Positions 54,002-62,631 of a stretch of 64,000 nucleotides of DNA are shown piece after piece. Below the pieces are notes generated by a model. That model was not told where the DNA came from, searched no databases, and saw only the letters and a list, made by a program, of their open reading frames with translations. The stretch is taken from positions 3,968,001 through 4,032,000 of the forward strand of contig NZ_LT906468.1 of assembly GCF_900187125.1 (NCBI RefSeq), given 5' to 3'. Position 1 is the stretch's first letter. Every line of letters starts with the position of its first letter. The DNA comes from Sphingobacterium mizutaii. GTDB lineage: Bacteria > Bacteroidota > Bacteroidia > Sphingobacteriales > Sphingobacteriaceae. A program made the position numbers and the translations under genes.

Positions 54002-55396
54002 TTATCCTTTGACCTTTACTATTTGGGCCATTAATTCTGCTTCACTTACCACCTTGTCACCTACCATACCAACTCCTTTCATTCTCGCAATTCCTCTACG
54101 GATCGGCTCCAATAACTCACAAGTGAAAATTACGGTATCCCCTGGTACCACTTGGTTCTTGAATCTCGCATTTTCGATCTTCAAGAATAAGGTCAACCAG
54201 TTTTCTGGGTCTGGGACAGTATTCAACACCAATATACCACCTGTTTGTGCCATCGCTTCGATCTGCAATACCCCAGGGAATAAAGGTGCGCCAGGAAAAT
54301 GACCCATGAAAAGGTCCTCATTCATCGTTACGTTCTTCAATCCTACCACGTGGGTCTGCGACAGTTCCAAGATCTTATCGATCATCAAGAATGGCTGACG
54401 GTGTGGTAAAATATTCATGATTTGAACCGTATCGTAAACTGGAGGCGTATTCGGGTCATAAACCTTTACATTCTTTTTATTCTTTTCACGTTTGATTTGC
54501 CCTTTAATGCGTTTGGCAAATGCTACGTTGGCTGCATGTCCAGGACGTGCTGCCATAATATGGCCTTTAATAGGTTTCCCCACTAAAGCCAAATCACCGA
54601 TCATGTCCAATAACTTATGTCTTGCCGGCTCATTTTGGTATCGCAATGAAATATTGTTCAAGATACCCTCCTGTGCCACTTCAACGCGTTTATGGAATAG
54701 ATCCTGTAATTTATCCAATTCACCTTCCGATACTTCTTTATCTACTATAACGATGGCATTGGACAAATCGCCACCCTTAATTAAATTTTGGCTTACCAAA
54801 GCTTCCAGTTCATGTAGGAAACAAAAAGTACGAGATCCAGCAATCTCTTTGCTGAATTCATCCAGATCACTGATCGATGCATGTTGACTTCCCAAAACCG
54901 GAGAGTTGAAATCGATCATACAGGTGATGCGATAGCCATCAACTGGCATGGCAACAATTTCTACCTTGTTTTCTGGATCGGTATAGTGAATATTATCTGT
55001 TACTTCAAAGAAATCACGGTCTGCATCTTGATCCTGAAATCCTACTTCTTGGATTTTCTCGATGAAAATGGCCGAACTTCCATCTAAGATCGGAACCTCT
55101 GGAGCGTCGATCTCAATCAATACGTTATCTAATTGCAAGCCTACCAATGCTGCCATCAAATGCTCGATGGTACTTACAGAAGCTCCGTTCTGAGAAATTG
55201 TAGTTCCCCGTGCAGTGTTGCTCACATTATCAACATCCACACTTACAATTGGTTGACCATCTAAATCTACTCGTTTGAATTTGTACCAGTGGTTTTCTGC
55301 AGCCGGTTTCAAAGTCACATTCACTTGCTTACCGGTATGAAGACCCACGCCCGAAAAATGGACGTCAGATTTAATGGTTCTCTGTTTTACATTCAT
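54002..55396 (-). CDS. lpxC-fabZ: Bifunctional UDP-acyl-GlcNAc deacetylase / beta-hydroxyacyl-ACP dehydratase
   Basis: A fused protein of about 464 residues. The N-terminal LpxC part (about 1-300) deacetylates UDP-3-acyl-GlcNAc: 'SGVGLHTGKQVNVTLKPA', zinc ligands in 'STIEHLMAALVGLQLDN' and 'RHKLLDMIGDLALVG'. The C-terminal FabZ part (about 320-464) dehydrates 3-hydroxyacyl-ACP: 'ILPHRQPFLMIDKILE' with the catalytic His and 'FPGAPLFPGVLQIEAMAQTG' with the catalytic Glu. This fusion is a Bacteroidota marker and may balance lipid A against fatty acid synthesis. The start is taken at ATG 55396 ('MNVKQRTIKSDVHF'); an ATG at 55405 is equally open. Confidence 0.96.
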   Translation of the reverse strand: MNVKQRTIKSDVHFSGVGLHTGKQVNVTLKPAAENHWYKFKRVDLDGQPIVSVDVDNVSNTARGTTISQNGASVSTIEHLMAALVGLQLDNVLIEIDAPEVPILDGSSAIFIEKIQEVGFQDQDADRDFFEVTDNIHYTDPENKVEIVAMPVDGYRITCMIDFNSPVLGSQHASISDLDEFSKEIAGSRTFCFLHELEALVSQNLIKGGDLSNAIVIVDKEVSEGELDKLQDLFHKRVEVAQEGILNNISLRYQNEPARHKLLDMIGDLALVGKPIKGHIMAARPGHAANVAFAKRIKGQIKREKNKKNVKVYDPNTPPVYDTVQIMNILPHRQPFLMIDKILELSQTHVVGLKNVTMNEDLFMGHFPGAPLFPGVLQIEAMAQTGGILVLNTVPDPENWLTLFLKIENARFKNQVVPGDTVIFTCELLEPIRRGIARMKGVGMVGDKVVSEAELMAQIVKVKG

Positions 55397-55436
55397 ATCT
55401 AACATTAGTATTTTGCAAAAAAATTATCTTGTAAAG

Positions 55437-56474
55437 TTAGCTATTATTTTTTTGATTTAATTGCCTTTCTAACTCCGCAATGCGTTTTTCAAGCTCCGGA
55501 AGCTTGGAATAAAGCACCTGCGAACGCAGCTCATTGCTGTATGGAAATGCCGGACTTCCGCCCCATTTCTTGTTTTCTTCCAATATCGATCGGTTGATGC
55601 CAGATTGAGCCTGTACCTGACTGCCTTTGGCAATGCTGATATGGCCAACTACGCCTACCTGTCCCCCCAAAACCACGTTCTCACCAATCTTGGTACTCCC
55701 GGAAATTCCGGTCTGCGCTGCAATAACCGTATTCGATCCCACCTCCACATTATGCGCGATCTGGATCAAGTTATCCAATTTAACGCCTTTCAATATCCTT
55801 GTAGAACCTAAAGTTGCTCGGTCAATAACCGTATTTGCACCGATCTCTACATCATCTTCAATAATGACATTCCCTATCTGCGGGATCTTCTCATAAGAAC
55901 CGTCTTCTTTTGGAGCAAAGCCAAAACCATCGCTCCCGATCACTGATCCAGCATGGATGATAACCCGATTTCCAATGATGCAGTCTTTATAAACCTTTAC
56001 CCCTGGTAACAATACGCTATTGTCTCCAATCTTGACATCATCGGCAATGTACACCTGAGGATAGATCTTCACTTGGTTCCCGATCACTACATTCTTTCCA
56101 ATATAGCTGAATGCCCCGATATAAGGATTCTGCCCAATGCTGGAAGACTCATGTATGTAAACTTGTTCATCGATTCCACTTCTATCATTTCTCATTTCAT
56201 CATATAGCTTCAACAATTCTGTAAAAGCAGTATATGCGTTTTTCACTCGGATAAGAGTAGATTTCACAGCTTTCTGCAAGGTCAGATCCTCATTGATCAC
56301 TATAATCCCCGCCTCTGTATCGTATATAAAGTGTTCGTACTTCGGATTCGCCAAAAAAGTCAAGCTCTTAGGACCAGCCTCCTCAATTTTGGACAACTGA
56401 TCTACTAAGGTCTCAGGATTACCCTCTACCTGTCCTTTTAATAATGTCGCTATTTGTTCCGCGGTAAATTGCAT
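55437..56474 (-). CDS. lpxD: UDP-3-O-(3-hydroxyacyl)glucosamine N-acyltransferase
   Basis: A 345-residue acyltransferase adding the N-linked hydroxyacyl chain in lipid A synthesis. The N-terminal uridine-binding domain (residues 1-100, 'SKIEEAGPKSLTFLANPKYE') is followed by hexapeptide repeats ('SSIGQNPYIGAFSYIGKNVV') and the catalytic region 'KLDNLIQIAHNVEVGSNTVI' with the active-site His. 'GSDGFGFAPKEDGSYEKIPQ' is LpxD-specific. A C-terminal amphipathic helix ('PELEKRIAELERQLNQK') probably aids trimer contacts or acyl carrier binding. It is 20 nt downstream of the HD-domain gene and 40 nt upstream of lpxC-fabZ. Confidence 0.97.
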   Translation of the reverse strand: MQFTAEQIATLLKGQVEGNPETLVDQLSKIEEAGPKSLTFLANPKYEHFIYDTEAGIIVINEDLTLQKAVKSTLIRVKNAYTAFTELLKLYDEMRNDRSGIDEQVYIHESSSIGQNPYIGAFSYIGKNVVIGNQVKIYPQVYIADDVKIGDNSVLLPGVKVYKDCIIGNRVIIHAGSVIGSDGFGFAPKEDGSYEKIPQIGNVIIEDDVEIGANTVIDRATLGSTRILKGVKLDNLIQIAHNVEVGSNTVIAAQTGISGSTKIGENVVLGGQVGVVGHISIAKGSQVQAQSGINRSILEENKKWGGSPAFPYSNELRSQVLYSKLPELEKRIAELERQLNQKNNS

Positions 56475-56494
56475 TAAGTAATACTTGTATTTGT

Positions 56495-57757
56495 TTATTT
56501 GTTAATAATCATTTGTTGATCGGAAGAAACCCTGCCTATCTCCTTAGGATAGGTTATTGCGTATTTCTCCACTCTTCTAGATAATGACTCAATATTTGAT
56601 AAATCTGAAGCTTCAGCTATATCCAATAATTGCCCATCTTTCATCATCACACAGATTTTGGTCTCCGATGAATCATAAGCATTATTTCCAATAACCTGTT
56701 GATACAACAAATAATCTAAATCGTCTTGATTCACATCAAATCTTTCCTTCAACCTTCCCTTCAATTCCGACACATATTCTTCAGAGAACGGCGTATTGCT
56801 TAATTCCGTGCGGAACAATTCTCTGCGGAGAAGTTTAGAACATAACATACTCAGTATCTGATCGTCATGGTCTGCCCAAACCTTGATCGCTGATAAAATA
56901 TCCGTGTCATCTAAACGAGTAAACCATTCTAAATGCGACTCGTTTGAAAGAAAAGTCTCTTTATCAATCTTGTTGTTCAGGAAATGATCCAATGCTGGAG
57001 TAGCAAACAATTTTACTCCTTTATTGCTCAGTTCTTTGGCTCTTGCCAGCGCTTTGATCAACATCTGTTCGGCAGTGATGACTGTTTTGTGCAAGTATAC
57101 CTGCCAATACATCAATCTCCTCGCTATCAAAAACTTTTCTACCGAATAGATCCCTTTCGCCTCCACCACCAACTCATCATCCTTTACGTTCAGCATTTTG
57201 ATAATCCTATCAAAAGAAATCACGCCTTCAGAAACTCCTGTAAAGAAACTATCTCGGTTCAAGTAGTCCATTCTATCGGTATCCAGTTGGCTAGATACTA
57301 ATTGATGCAAGAATTTTCGGTGGTATTGATCGTTGAAAATGGTTATAGCTAAATCTAATCGTCCTGAAAACTCTTCATTCAACTTGTCCATCAATAGAGC
57401 TGAAATCAACTCATGTGACACACCTTCAACTAAGGTATGCTCAAGCGAATGTGAAAAAGGTCCATGCCCAACATCGTGCAGAAGAATGGCAGCCAGAGCA
57501 GCTTCCTCTTCCTTTTCCGAAATCGACACATCCTTTCCTCTTAAGGTCTCGATGGCCAAGCTCATCAAGTGCATAGCGCCTACAACATGCTGAAAACGAG
57601 TATGCAAAGCTCCCGGATAAACCAAATGAGTCATGCTCACTTGTTTGATATAACGCAACCGCTGCAAGTATGGATGTTGAATCAGGTCATAAATAAACCC
57701 CGACGGGATCGTAACAAAACCGTAAACAGGATCATTTATTATTTTCTTCTTGTTCAA
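56495..57757 (-). CDS. HD-domain phosphohydrolase
   Basis: A 420-residue HD-superfamily hydrolase resembling SAMHD1/dGTPase-like dNTP triphosphohydrolases. The metal-binding residues are seen in 'HTRFQHVVGAMHLMSLAIET' (about residues 52-71), the HD pair in 'AAILLHDVGHGPFSHSLEH' (about 89-107) and the late Asp in 'SQLDTDRMDYLNRDSFFTG'. The N-terminus 'INDPVYGFVTIPSGFIYDLI' is typical of the group. It is the first gene of the lpxD-lpxC/fabZ-lpxA minus-strand run. Its job there is unknown. A TAnnTTTG box (complement of 57829-57836) lies about 75 nt upstream. Confidence 0.9.
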   Translation of the reverse strand: MNKKKIINDPVYGFVTIPSGFIYDLIQHPYLQRLRYIKQVSMTHLVYPGALHTRFQHVVGAMHLMSLAIETLRGKDVSISEKEEEAALAAILLHDVGHGPFSHSLEHTLVEGVSHELISALLMDKLNEEFSGRLDLAITIFNDQYHRKFLHQLVSSQLDTDRMDYLNRDSFFTGVSEGVISFDRIIKMLNVKDDELVVEAKGIYSVEKFLIARRLMYWQVYLHKTVITAEQMLIKALARAKELSNKGVKLFATPALDHFLNNKIDKETFLSNESHLEWFTRLDDTDILSAIKVWADHDDQILSMLCSKLLRRELFRTELSNTPFSEEYVSELKGRLKERFDVNQDDLDYLLYQQVIGNNAYDSSETKICVMMKDGQLLDIAEASDLSNIESLSRRVEKYAITYPKEIGRVSSDQQMIINK

Positions 57758-58412
57758 ATGCCTAAATAGTGATTAAAATCTAGCCTCACCCACTTGTACT
57801 ATCCAGTATATTATGGCTAAGATACGGGCAAAGATACATACATGGTACTTAATAAATGTTAAAAAAAATCCAAAAAGGGTCAATTTTTCAGTAAATACCT
57901 AGATTCCATTACAAGGATCCTTATTTCACAAGGACATTCCTAGTTAAATTCCATTAAATAATCCCTAAATATCCTGCTATTTCCTTCTCCAACTCTAAGA
58001 TAATCAAAGCTTAACAAGGAATTTACCATCCTAATTTCAGGATATTAAATCCCTACTTTCATTAATTATCATTACAAATGCTTGCTTTGTCACAAGACCT
58101 ATTTTTTTCACCCTTTATTACCTGCTTTATCCTCTTCATTTCCCTGAATCTTGGTTGGATTTCGAGATTTTTCTGACCACATCCTTCGGACCTGGCTTTG
58201 ACCTCATTCGAGACACATTCGGAAAATTCCGAATGTGTCTCGAATGAGGTCAAAATATAATCCAAAAAATCACGCCTTTAGGATAGCCTCTCAAATACAG
58301 ATAAAACCCGGCATGCATCCTTCCTCACAGACCGATTCGCTAATATTAATAACGAAAAAACAACAGCAAATCCCTTTAAAAGCTGTAAATTAGCTTTTCT
58401 AAGGATTGATAC
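57758..58412. other. 655-bp divergent intergenic region
   Basis: This region separates the HD-domain gene (minus) from porX (plus). It holds a minus-strand -7 box at 57829-57836, a long perfect palindrome at 58197-58254, and a 7-bp hairpin (58378-58384 with 58392-58398) just before porX. A 67-codon minus-strand frame over 58062-58265 begins inside the palindrome and resembles no protein I recognise, so I do not call it a gene. Confidence 0.5.
58197..58254. repeat. Perfect 28-bp inverted repeat
   Basis: The arms 58197-58224 and 58227-58254 are exact complements around a 2-nt centre. No T tract follows on either side, so it is not a normal terminator. It could form a cruciform or a very stable RNA hairpin. 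Confidence 0.9.
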
Positions 58413-59966
58413 ATGCAGAAAATACATATACTTTGGGCTGATGATGAGATTGAGTTCTTGAAACCACATATCTTGTTGTTAGAACAGAAAGATTATAAGG
58501 TAAAAACCGTTAATAACGGCTCTGATGCTGTTGAGGCTTTTCAAAACGAACCCTTTGACCTGGTCTTTCTCGATGAAAACATGCCTGGATTAACCGGTCT
58601 GGAAACCTTGGACAAGCTGAAAGCCATCAACCCTTCGATACCAACCGTATTGGTAACCAAGAACGAGGAAGAGCATTTAATGGAAGATGCCATAGGTGCC
58701 AAAATCGATGATTACCTGATCAAACCGGTCAACCCAAAACAAATCTTATTGACCATCAAGAAGTTCACCGAAAACAAACGGTTGGTTTCTGAACGGACTT
58801 CAATGGCGTACCAACAAGATTTCCGCGAATTGGGGATGCGCATGAACGACAACCTCAATTTCCAGCAGTGGGTGGATGCTTATAAAAAACTACTTTACTG
58901 GGAACTCTCTTTAGAAAAGTTGGAAGATGCAGGGATGCATGAGATCTTGACCATGCAGAAATCTGAAGCCAATCTACTCTTCTCCAAATTCATTGAAAAA
59001 GAATATCTCAGCTGGATAAAGAATCCAGAAAATGGACCAACCCTATCCCATCAACTTTTTAAGAAGAAGGTATTCCCAAAAATGGAAGCCGAAAAGCCTA
59101 CCTTTTTCTTTTTGATCGACAACTTAAGGTACGATCAATGGAAAGTCATCAATGAAGTGATGACTGATTATTACCGCGTGGAGGAAGAGGATAGCTATTA
59201 CAGCATCTTACCTACCGCAACTCAATATGCCAGGAATGCCATTTTTAGTGGTCTGACCCCTCTAGAGATGGAAAAGCGCTTTCCAAAAGAATGGCAGAAC
59301 GATGATGATGAAGGCGGCAAGAACCTCTACGAGGATTTATTCTTGGCGGACCAAATTAAAAGGGTCTATCGAAAAGATATCCGACACAGCTATACCAAGG
59401 TCATAACGATGGGACAAGGCAAGGATGTCTTGGAAAACATCAACAAGTATATGCATAATGACCTGAACGTACTGGTCTATAACTTTGTGGACATGTTATC
59501 TCATGCCCGAACGGATATGGCCATGATCAGGGAGTTGGCTAATGATGAAGCGGCATACCGTTCCTTGACCTTATCTTGGTTTGAGCACTCCCCATTATTG
59601 GATGTTCTGAAATGGCTTGCCCAAAAGAATGTTCGGGTCATCATCACAACAGACCATGGCACTATCCGTGTCAAGAAACCTAGCAAGATCATTGGAGACA
59701 GGAATACTAACACGAACTTAAGGTATAAGCAGGGCAAGAACCTAAACTATATTGACAAAGATGTTTTTGTGATCAAAAACCCACTGGAAGCTCAGTTACC
59801 ACGTGTTCACATGAGCTCCACCTATGTTTTTGCCAAGGAAGACACCTATTTTGTCTATCCAAACAATTATAATCAGTTTGTACATTATTTCAATGGCACC
59901 TTCCAGCATGGGGGGATATCCTTGGAAGAAATGATCATTCCATTCATCACCTACAGTCCAAAATAA
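58413..59966 (+). CDS. porX: PorX-type response regulator with PglZ phosphatase domain
   Basis: A 517-residue protein with an N-terminal receiver domain (phosphoacceptor Asp54 in 'LVFLDENMPGL', Lys104 in 'DYLIKPVNP'), a helical middle (about 125-205) and a C-terminal PglZ/alkaline-phosphatase-like domain: 'TFFFLIDNLRYDQW', 'PTATQYARNAIFSG', 'NFVDMLSHARTDM' and 'VIITTDHGTIRV', which supply zinc ligands. It matches PorX, the regulator of type IX secretion in Porphyromonas and flavobacteria, whose PglZ domain cleaves nucleotide signals and which binds an ECF sigma factor. No secretion genes or porY kinase are in the window, but an ECF sigma gene lies two genes downstream. The architecture is certain; its pathway here is inferred. 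Confidence 0.93.
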   Translation: MQKIHILWADDEIEFLKPHILLLEQKDYKVKTVNNGSDAVEAFQNEPFDLVFLDENMPGLTGLETLDKLKAINPSIPTVLVTKNEEEHLMEDAIGAKIDDYLIKPVNPKQILLTIKKFTENKRLVSERTSMAYQQDFRELGMRMNDNLNFQQWVDAYKKLLYWELSLEKLEDAGMHEILTMQKSEANLLFSKFIEKEYLSWIKNPENGPTLSHQLFKKKVFPKMEAEKPTFFFLIDNLRYDQWKVINEVMTDYYRVEEEDSYYSILPTATQYARNAIFSGLTPLEMEKRFPKEWQNDDDEGGKNLYEDLFLADQIKRVYRKDIRHSYTKVITMGQGKDVLENINKYMHNDLNVLVYNFVDMLSHARTDMAMIRELANDEAAYRSLTLSWFEHSPLLDVLKWLAQKNVRVIITTDHGTIRVKKPSKIIGDRNTNTNLRYKQGKNLNYIDKDVFVIKNPLEAQLPRVHMSSTYVFAKEDTYFVYPNNYNQFVHYFNGTFQHGGISLEEMIIPFITYSPK

Positions 59967-59979
59967 TAAAGCAGTAAAA

Positions 59980-60390
59980 ATGGAATATAGAGTTGCGAAC
60001 ACAGAAGGCTTAGCGGCTGCAGCAGCATGGCTCATTGAAAACGCAGGTGAAAAAAGAGTATTTGTTTTTCAAGCACCTATGGGAGCCGGAAAAACGACTT
60101 TTATTAAAGCGATCTGTGCCTACTTAAATGTAGAAGACAGCACATCAAGTCCCACCTTCTCTATTGTCAACGAGTATCACACGGAGAATGGTCCAATCTA
60201 TCATTTTGATTTCTATCGATTGAAAAGCGAACAAGAGGCTTATGATCTAGGTTATGAGGAATATTTCTATTCCGGGGACTATTGTTTTATCGAATGGCCG
60301 GAGAAAATCCCGAATCTGATTCCGGAAGATGCCGCGATCGTTAAAATAGAAGTTACTGAAGATCAGAGCAGAACTATCTTTTTGAAATAA
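59980..60390 (+). CDS. tsaE: tRNA threonylcarbamoyladenosine synthesis ATPase TsaE
   Basis: A 136-residue P-loop ATPase required with TsaB, TsaC and TsaD for t6A37 modification of tRNA. Walker A is 'APMGAGKTTFIKAIC' (about residues 32-46). The family motifs 'SSPTFSIVNEY' and 'IYHFDFYRL' follow, then 'DYCFIEWPEKIPNLIP' near the C-terminus. The length is typical. It starts 13 nt after porX and is likely co-transcribed with it. Confidence 0.95.
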   Translation: MEYRVANTEGLAAAAAWLIENAGEKRVFVFQAPMGAGKTTFIKAICAYLNVEDSTSSPTFSIVNEYHTENGPIYHFDFYRLKSEQEAYDLGYEEYFYSGDYCFIEWPEKIPNLIPEDAAIVKIEVTEDQSRTIFLK

Positions 60391-60403
60391 TTTTTATTTC
60401 CGT

Positions 60404-60430
60404 TGCAACCCTTCTAGGCTGAAGGGCGTC
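60404..60430 (+). promoter_or_regulatory. ECF-type promoter of the sigma factor operon
   Basis: TGCAACC (60404-60410), a 16-nt spacer and CGTC (60427-60430) look like an ECF sigma -35/-10 pair, unlike the TTTG/TAnnTTTG housekeeping form seen elsewhere here. The spacer contains a 6-bp dyad. It lies 24 nt upstream of the sigma gene, which suggests autoregulation. Confidence 0.6.
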
Positions 60431-60453
60431 TTTACAACAAACCAGATCACAAA

Positions 60454-61002
60454 TTGGAGCCTAATAAAGTTATACATATATGGGAGAGGTGCAAGTCCAG
60501 AGAGAGACAAGCTCAATCGGAACTGTACCAATACTTTTCACCGAAAATGTATGCTTTATGTTTAAGGTACGCCAAGAATCAAGATGAAGCAGCTGATATT
60601 TTACAGAACGGTTTCATTAAGGTTTTTAATAAATGTGAGCTCTATGAGGGCAAAGGTTCTTTGGAAGGATGGATTCGCCGGGTCATGGTCAATACAGCGA
60701 TTGAAAGTCACCGCAAGAACAAGGTGCATTTTCTTTCAACGGATGAACTTAGCGGGAAGGAATTGGAACAAGCTGGGACTTTTTCATTAAATCATTTGGA
60801 CTACAAGGATTTATTGGCATTGATCAAAAAGCTACCCATGGGCTACCGTACGGTTTTCAACCTGTATGCCATCGAAGGCTACAACCATAAGGAGATAGCG
60901 GATATGCTGGACATCAGCGAAGGCAGTTCGAAATCTCAACTTTCAAGAGCAAGAGTTTGGCTGAAAGAGCGCATTCAAAAAATGGAGGAATTAGGAATAT
61001 GA
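60454..61002 (+). CDS. ECF RNA polymerase sigma factor
   Basis: A 182-residue sigma-70-family protein of the ECF group with region 2 ('LYQYFSPKMYALCLRYAKNQ', 'DEAADILQNGFIKVF', about residues 24-58) and region 4 ('LPMGYRTVFNLYAIEGYNHK', 'EIADMLDISEGSSKSQLSRA'). It starts with TTG at 60454, placed by the frame and by the usual N-terminal length. Its stop overlaps the next start (ATGA), so it is coupled to the membrane protein that follows, a typical sigma/anti-sigma layout. Proximity to porX raises the possibility that it is the SigP-like partner; that is inference. Confidence 0.93.
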   Translation: MEPNKVIHIWERCKSRERQAQSELYQYFSPKMYALCLRYAKNQDEAADILQNGFIKVFNKCELYEGKGSLEGWIRRVMVNTAIESHRKNKVHFLSTDELSGKELEQAGTFSLNHLDYKDLLALIKKLPMGYRTVFNLYAIEGYNHKEIADMLDISEGSSKSQLSRARVWLKERIQKMEELGI

Positions 61003-61760
61003 AAGATCAAGAAATAGACAAATTGTTTTCAGATGGTCTCCGGGATCAAGAAATAATACCGGAAGCATCCATCTGGCAAGGCATTGAAGCCAAACTTGAT
61101 GAGGAAAAAATCGTTCCATTGAGAAAGAAAAACAATGTTTACATTTGGATGATTGCAGCCTGCCTGGTCTTAGCTTTAGGATTTTCCATAAAAATGTACC
61201 TGTTCCAGGAGAACACATCGGTTGAAAGCACTCCAACCCTAGCGCAACATGAGGATCCGATGGAAGAAGTCATGGCCAAAGCAATTGCACAGGCCCCAAT
61301 TCCAGTCGAAAAAGAGATAGCTGAAGCACCTACACCAGTAGCATCAAAAGCAGAAAACCAGAATAATGAGGTTCTTCTTGATCAAACTCCAAGAAGGCCA
61401 GCGAAAAACCTGGTCATAGCAAAGGTTGAAAACCCAGAGCGAGAAAATATCATATTACCTACTCCTGCTTTGAATGTAGTGACCACAATAGATATGGATG
61501 ATATTGACGAGAAACCGGCAGACCTAGTTGCAGTAGAAGTAGCACCTATCCAACCCTTGGTCAATATAATCGAACATGAAGAGGTCATGTATGCCGAGGC
61601 AAAAAAAGAACCTAAGAAAAAACAAACCATATTCACGAATATCCTGAACACGCTATCCGAGAACTTGAACCCTTCGAATAAGGCTGTAAAATTCAGTTCG
61701 GACGAGGAAGGGACCATTACGGTAGATTTATTTAACAGCATTGCAAAAACCAGAAGATAA
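60999..61760 (+). CDS. Single-pass membrane protein, candidate anti-sigma factor
   Basis: A 253-residue protein overlapping the sigma gene by 4 nt (ATGA). A short cytoplasmic head (about 45 residues, 'IPEASIWQGIEAKLDEEKI') is followed by one transmembrane helix ('VYIWMIAACLVLALGFSI') and a long low-complexity Pro/Glu/Ala-rich periplasmic part ending in 'GTITVDLFNSIAKTRR'. I recognise no conserved zinc-binding anti-sigma domain, so the anti-sigma role rests on position and topology. The C-terminal segment may contact the outer-membrane protein encoded next. Confidence 0.7.
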   Translation: MKDQEIDKLFSDGLRDQEIIPEASIWQGIEAKLDEEKIVPLRKKNNVYIWMIAACLVLALGFSIKMYLFQENTSVESTPTLAQHEDPMEEVMAKAIAQAPIPVEKEIAEAPTPVASKAENQNNEVLLDQTPRRPAKNLVIAKVENPERENIILPTPALNVVTTIDMDDIDEKPADLVAVEVAPIQPLVNIIEHEEVMYAEAKKEPKKKQTIFTNILNTLSENLNPSNKAVKFSSDEEGTITVDLFNSIAKTRR

Positions 61761-61761
61761 C

Positions 61762-62571
61762 ATGAAAATTAGACTTTTTCCAACACTCATCCTTGCATTA
61801 GGCTTGATTAGCTTTTCTGCATCTGCTCAAGAAAACAACGAAAAAGAGAAGAAAGACAGCACCAATAGCAGTAGCCATGATTTCTCTTTTACCCTTGGCA
61901 AGGAAGACAAGGACAATGGGGAAAAGGACAGCAAAGAGATCCAATACCCTAGAGCGTATGGTGGTTTAACCTTTACAAGGATAGATTGGGGATTTTCAAG
62001 GCTTTCAGACGACGGTAGTTTTACACTGTCTGAGCAAAATCAATTCTTGAGCTATAAAAAGGCTTCTAATTTTGGCTTTGATATCGCACAGTTTGGTTTA
62101 AGGTTCAATGATAACTTTAAGGTTTACCTTTCTGCTGGTTTTGAATGGAATTATTGGCGCCTGAAACAAAATGTCCTGCTGCTGGAAAATGTGACGCCAT
62201 TGACCTACGAGCCTTTGGATGATGATGCAAACTATTCGAAAAATGTTTTTACTTCCACTTACTTGCGACTTCCGCTTTCATTTGAATTGAGAAGTAGACA
62301 ACTGAACAATGGAAAAAGGGTAAAACTTGCTTTTGGAGCAATGACAGGCATATTACTGAAAGGAACACAACGCTTGAAGAGCGATGACAATGGAAAGCAG
62401 AAGTTCAAGGATACCTATAACTTGCAGACATTTCAATATGGTCCATTTATCCGCATTGGCTATGACGATTTTGGCTTATTTGCCAAGTATTATATGAATA
62501 ATCTTTTTGAAAAGAGCCCAGCCCAAGAGGGTGTTAAAAACATTGCTTTTGGATTGACTCTAGGTTTTTAA
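61762..62571 (+). CDS. Outer-membrane beta-barrel protein (hypothetical)
   Basis: A 269-residue protein with a signal peptide ending 'LISFSASAQ', a charged linker rich in Lys/Glu/Asp/Ser (about residues 20-60), and then alternating beta-strands ('PRAYGGLTFTRIDWGFSRLS', 'NFKVYLSAGFEWNYWRLKQN', 'GPFIRIGYDDFGLFAKYYMN') ending 'NIAFGLTLGF' with C-terminal Phe. This is the layout of a small PorT-like outer-membrane barrel. The start is ATG 61762, 1 nt past the preceding stop; an upstream extension lacks a signal. It is the last gene of the sigma operon and may be the envelope sensor or a structural target. The function is unknown. Confidence 0.75.
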   Translation: MKIRLFPTLILALGLISFSASAQENNEKEKKDSTNSSSHDFSFTLGKEDKDNGEKDSKEIQYPRAYGGLTFTRIDWGFSRLSDDGSFTLSEQNQFLSYKKASNFGFDIAQFGLRFNDNFKVYLSAGFEWNYWRLKQNVLLLENVTPLTYEPLDDDANYSKNVFTSTYLRLPLSFELRSRQLNNGKRVKLAFGAMTGILLKGTQRLKSDDNGKQKFKDTYNLQTFQYGPFIRIGYDDFGLFAKYYMNNLFEKSPAQEGVKNIAFGLTLGF

Positions 62572-62603
62572 TAGTAAAAACGATTCGTAAACTGTATTTT
62601 TGT

Positions 62604-62631
62604 GTCGGGTTCAAAAGATCCGACATTTTTT
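62604..62631 (+). terminator. Terminator after the sigma operon, overlapping the next leader
   Basis: An 8-pair stem with two wobbles (62604-62611 with 62617-62624) and a 5-nt loop, followed by a T-rich run (62626-62631) just before the ATG at 62632. A -7-like TATTTTTG (62595-62602) lies immediately upstream of the stem. Confidence 0.65.

Noticed and set aside
58062..58265. 67-codon minus-strand frame in the porX upstream region
   Set aside because: It begins inside the perfect palindrome, has no recognisable domain and odd composition; probably an open frame by chance or part of an interspersed repeat.
58413..62571. A type IX secretion gene cluster
   Set aside because: Only the regulator PorX is recognisable; no PorK/L/M/N, Sov/SprA or C-terminal-domain substrates are seen.
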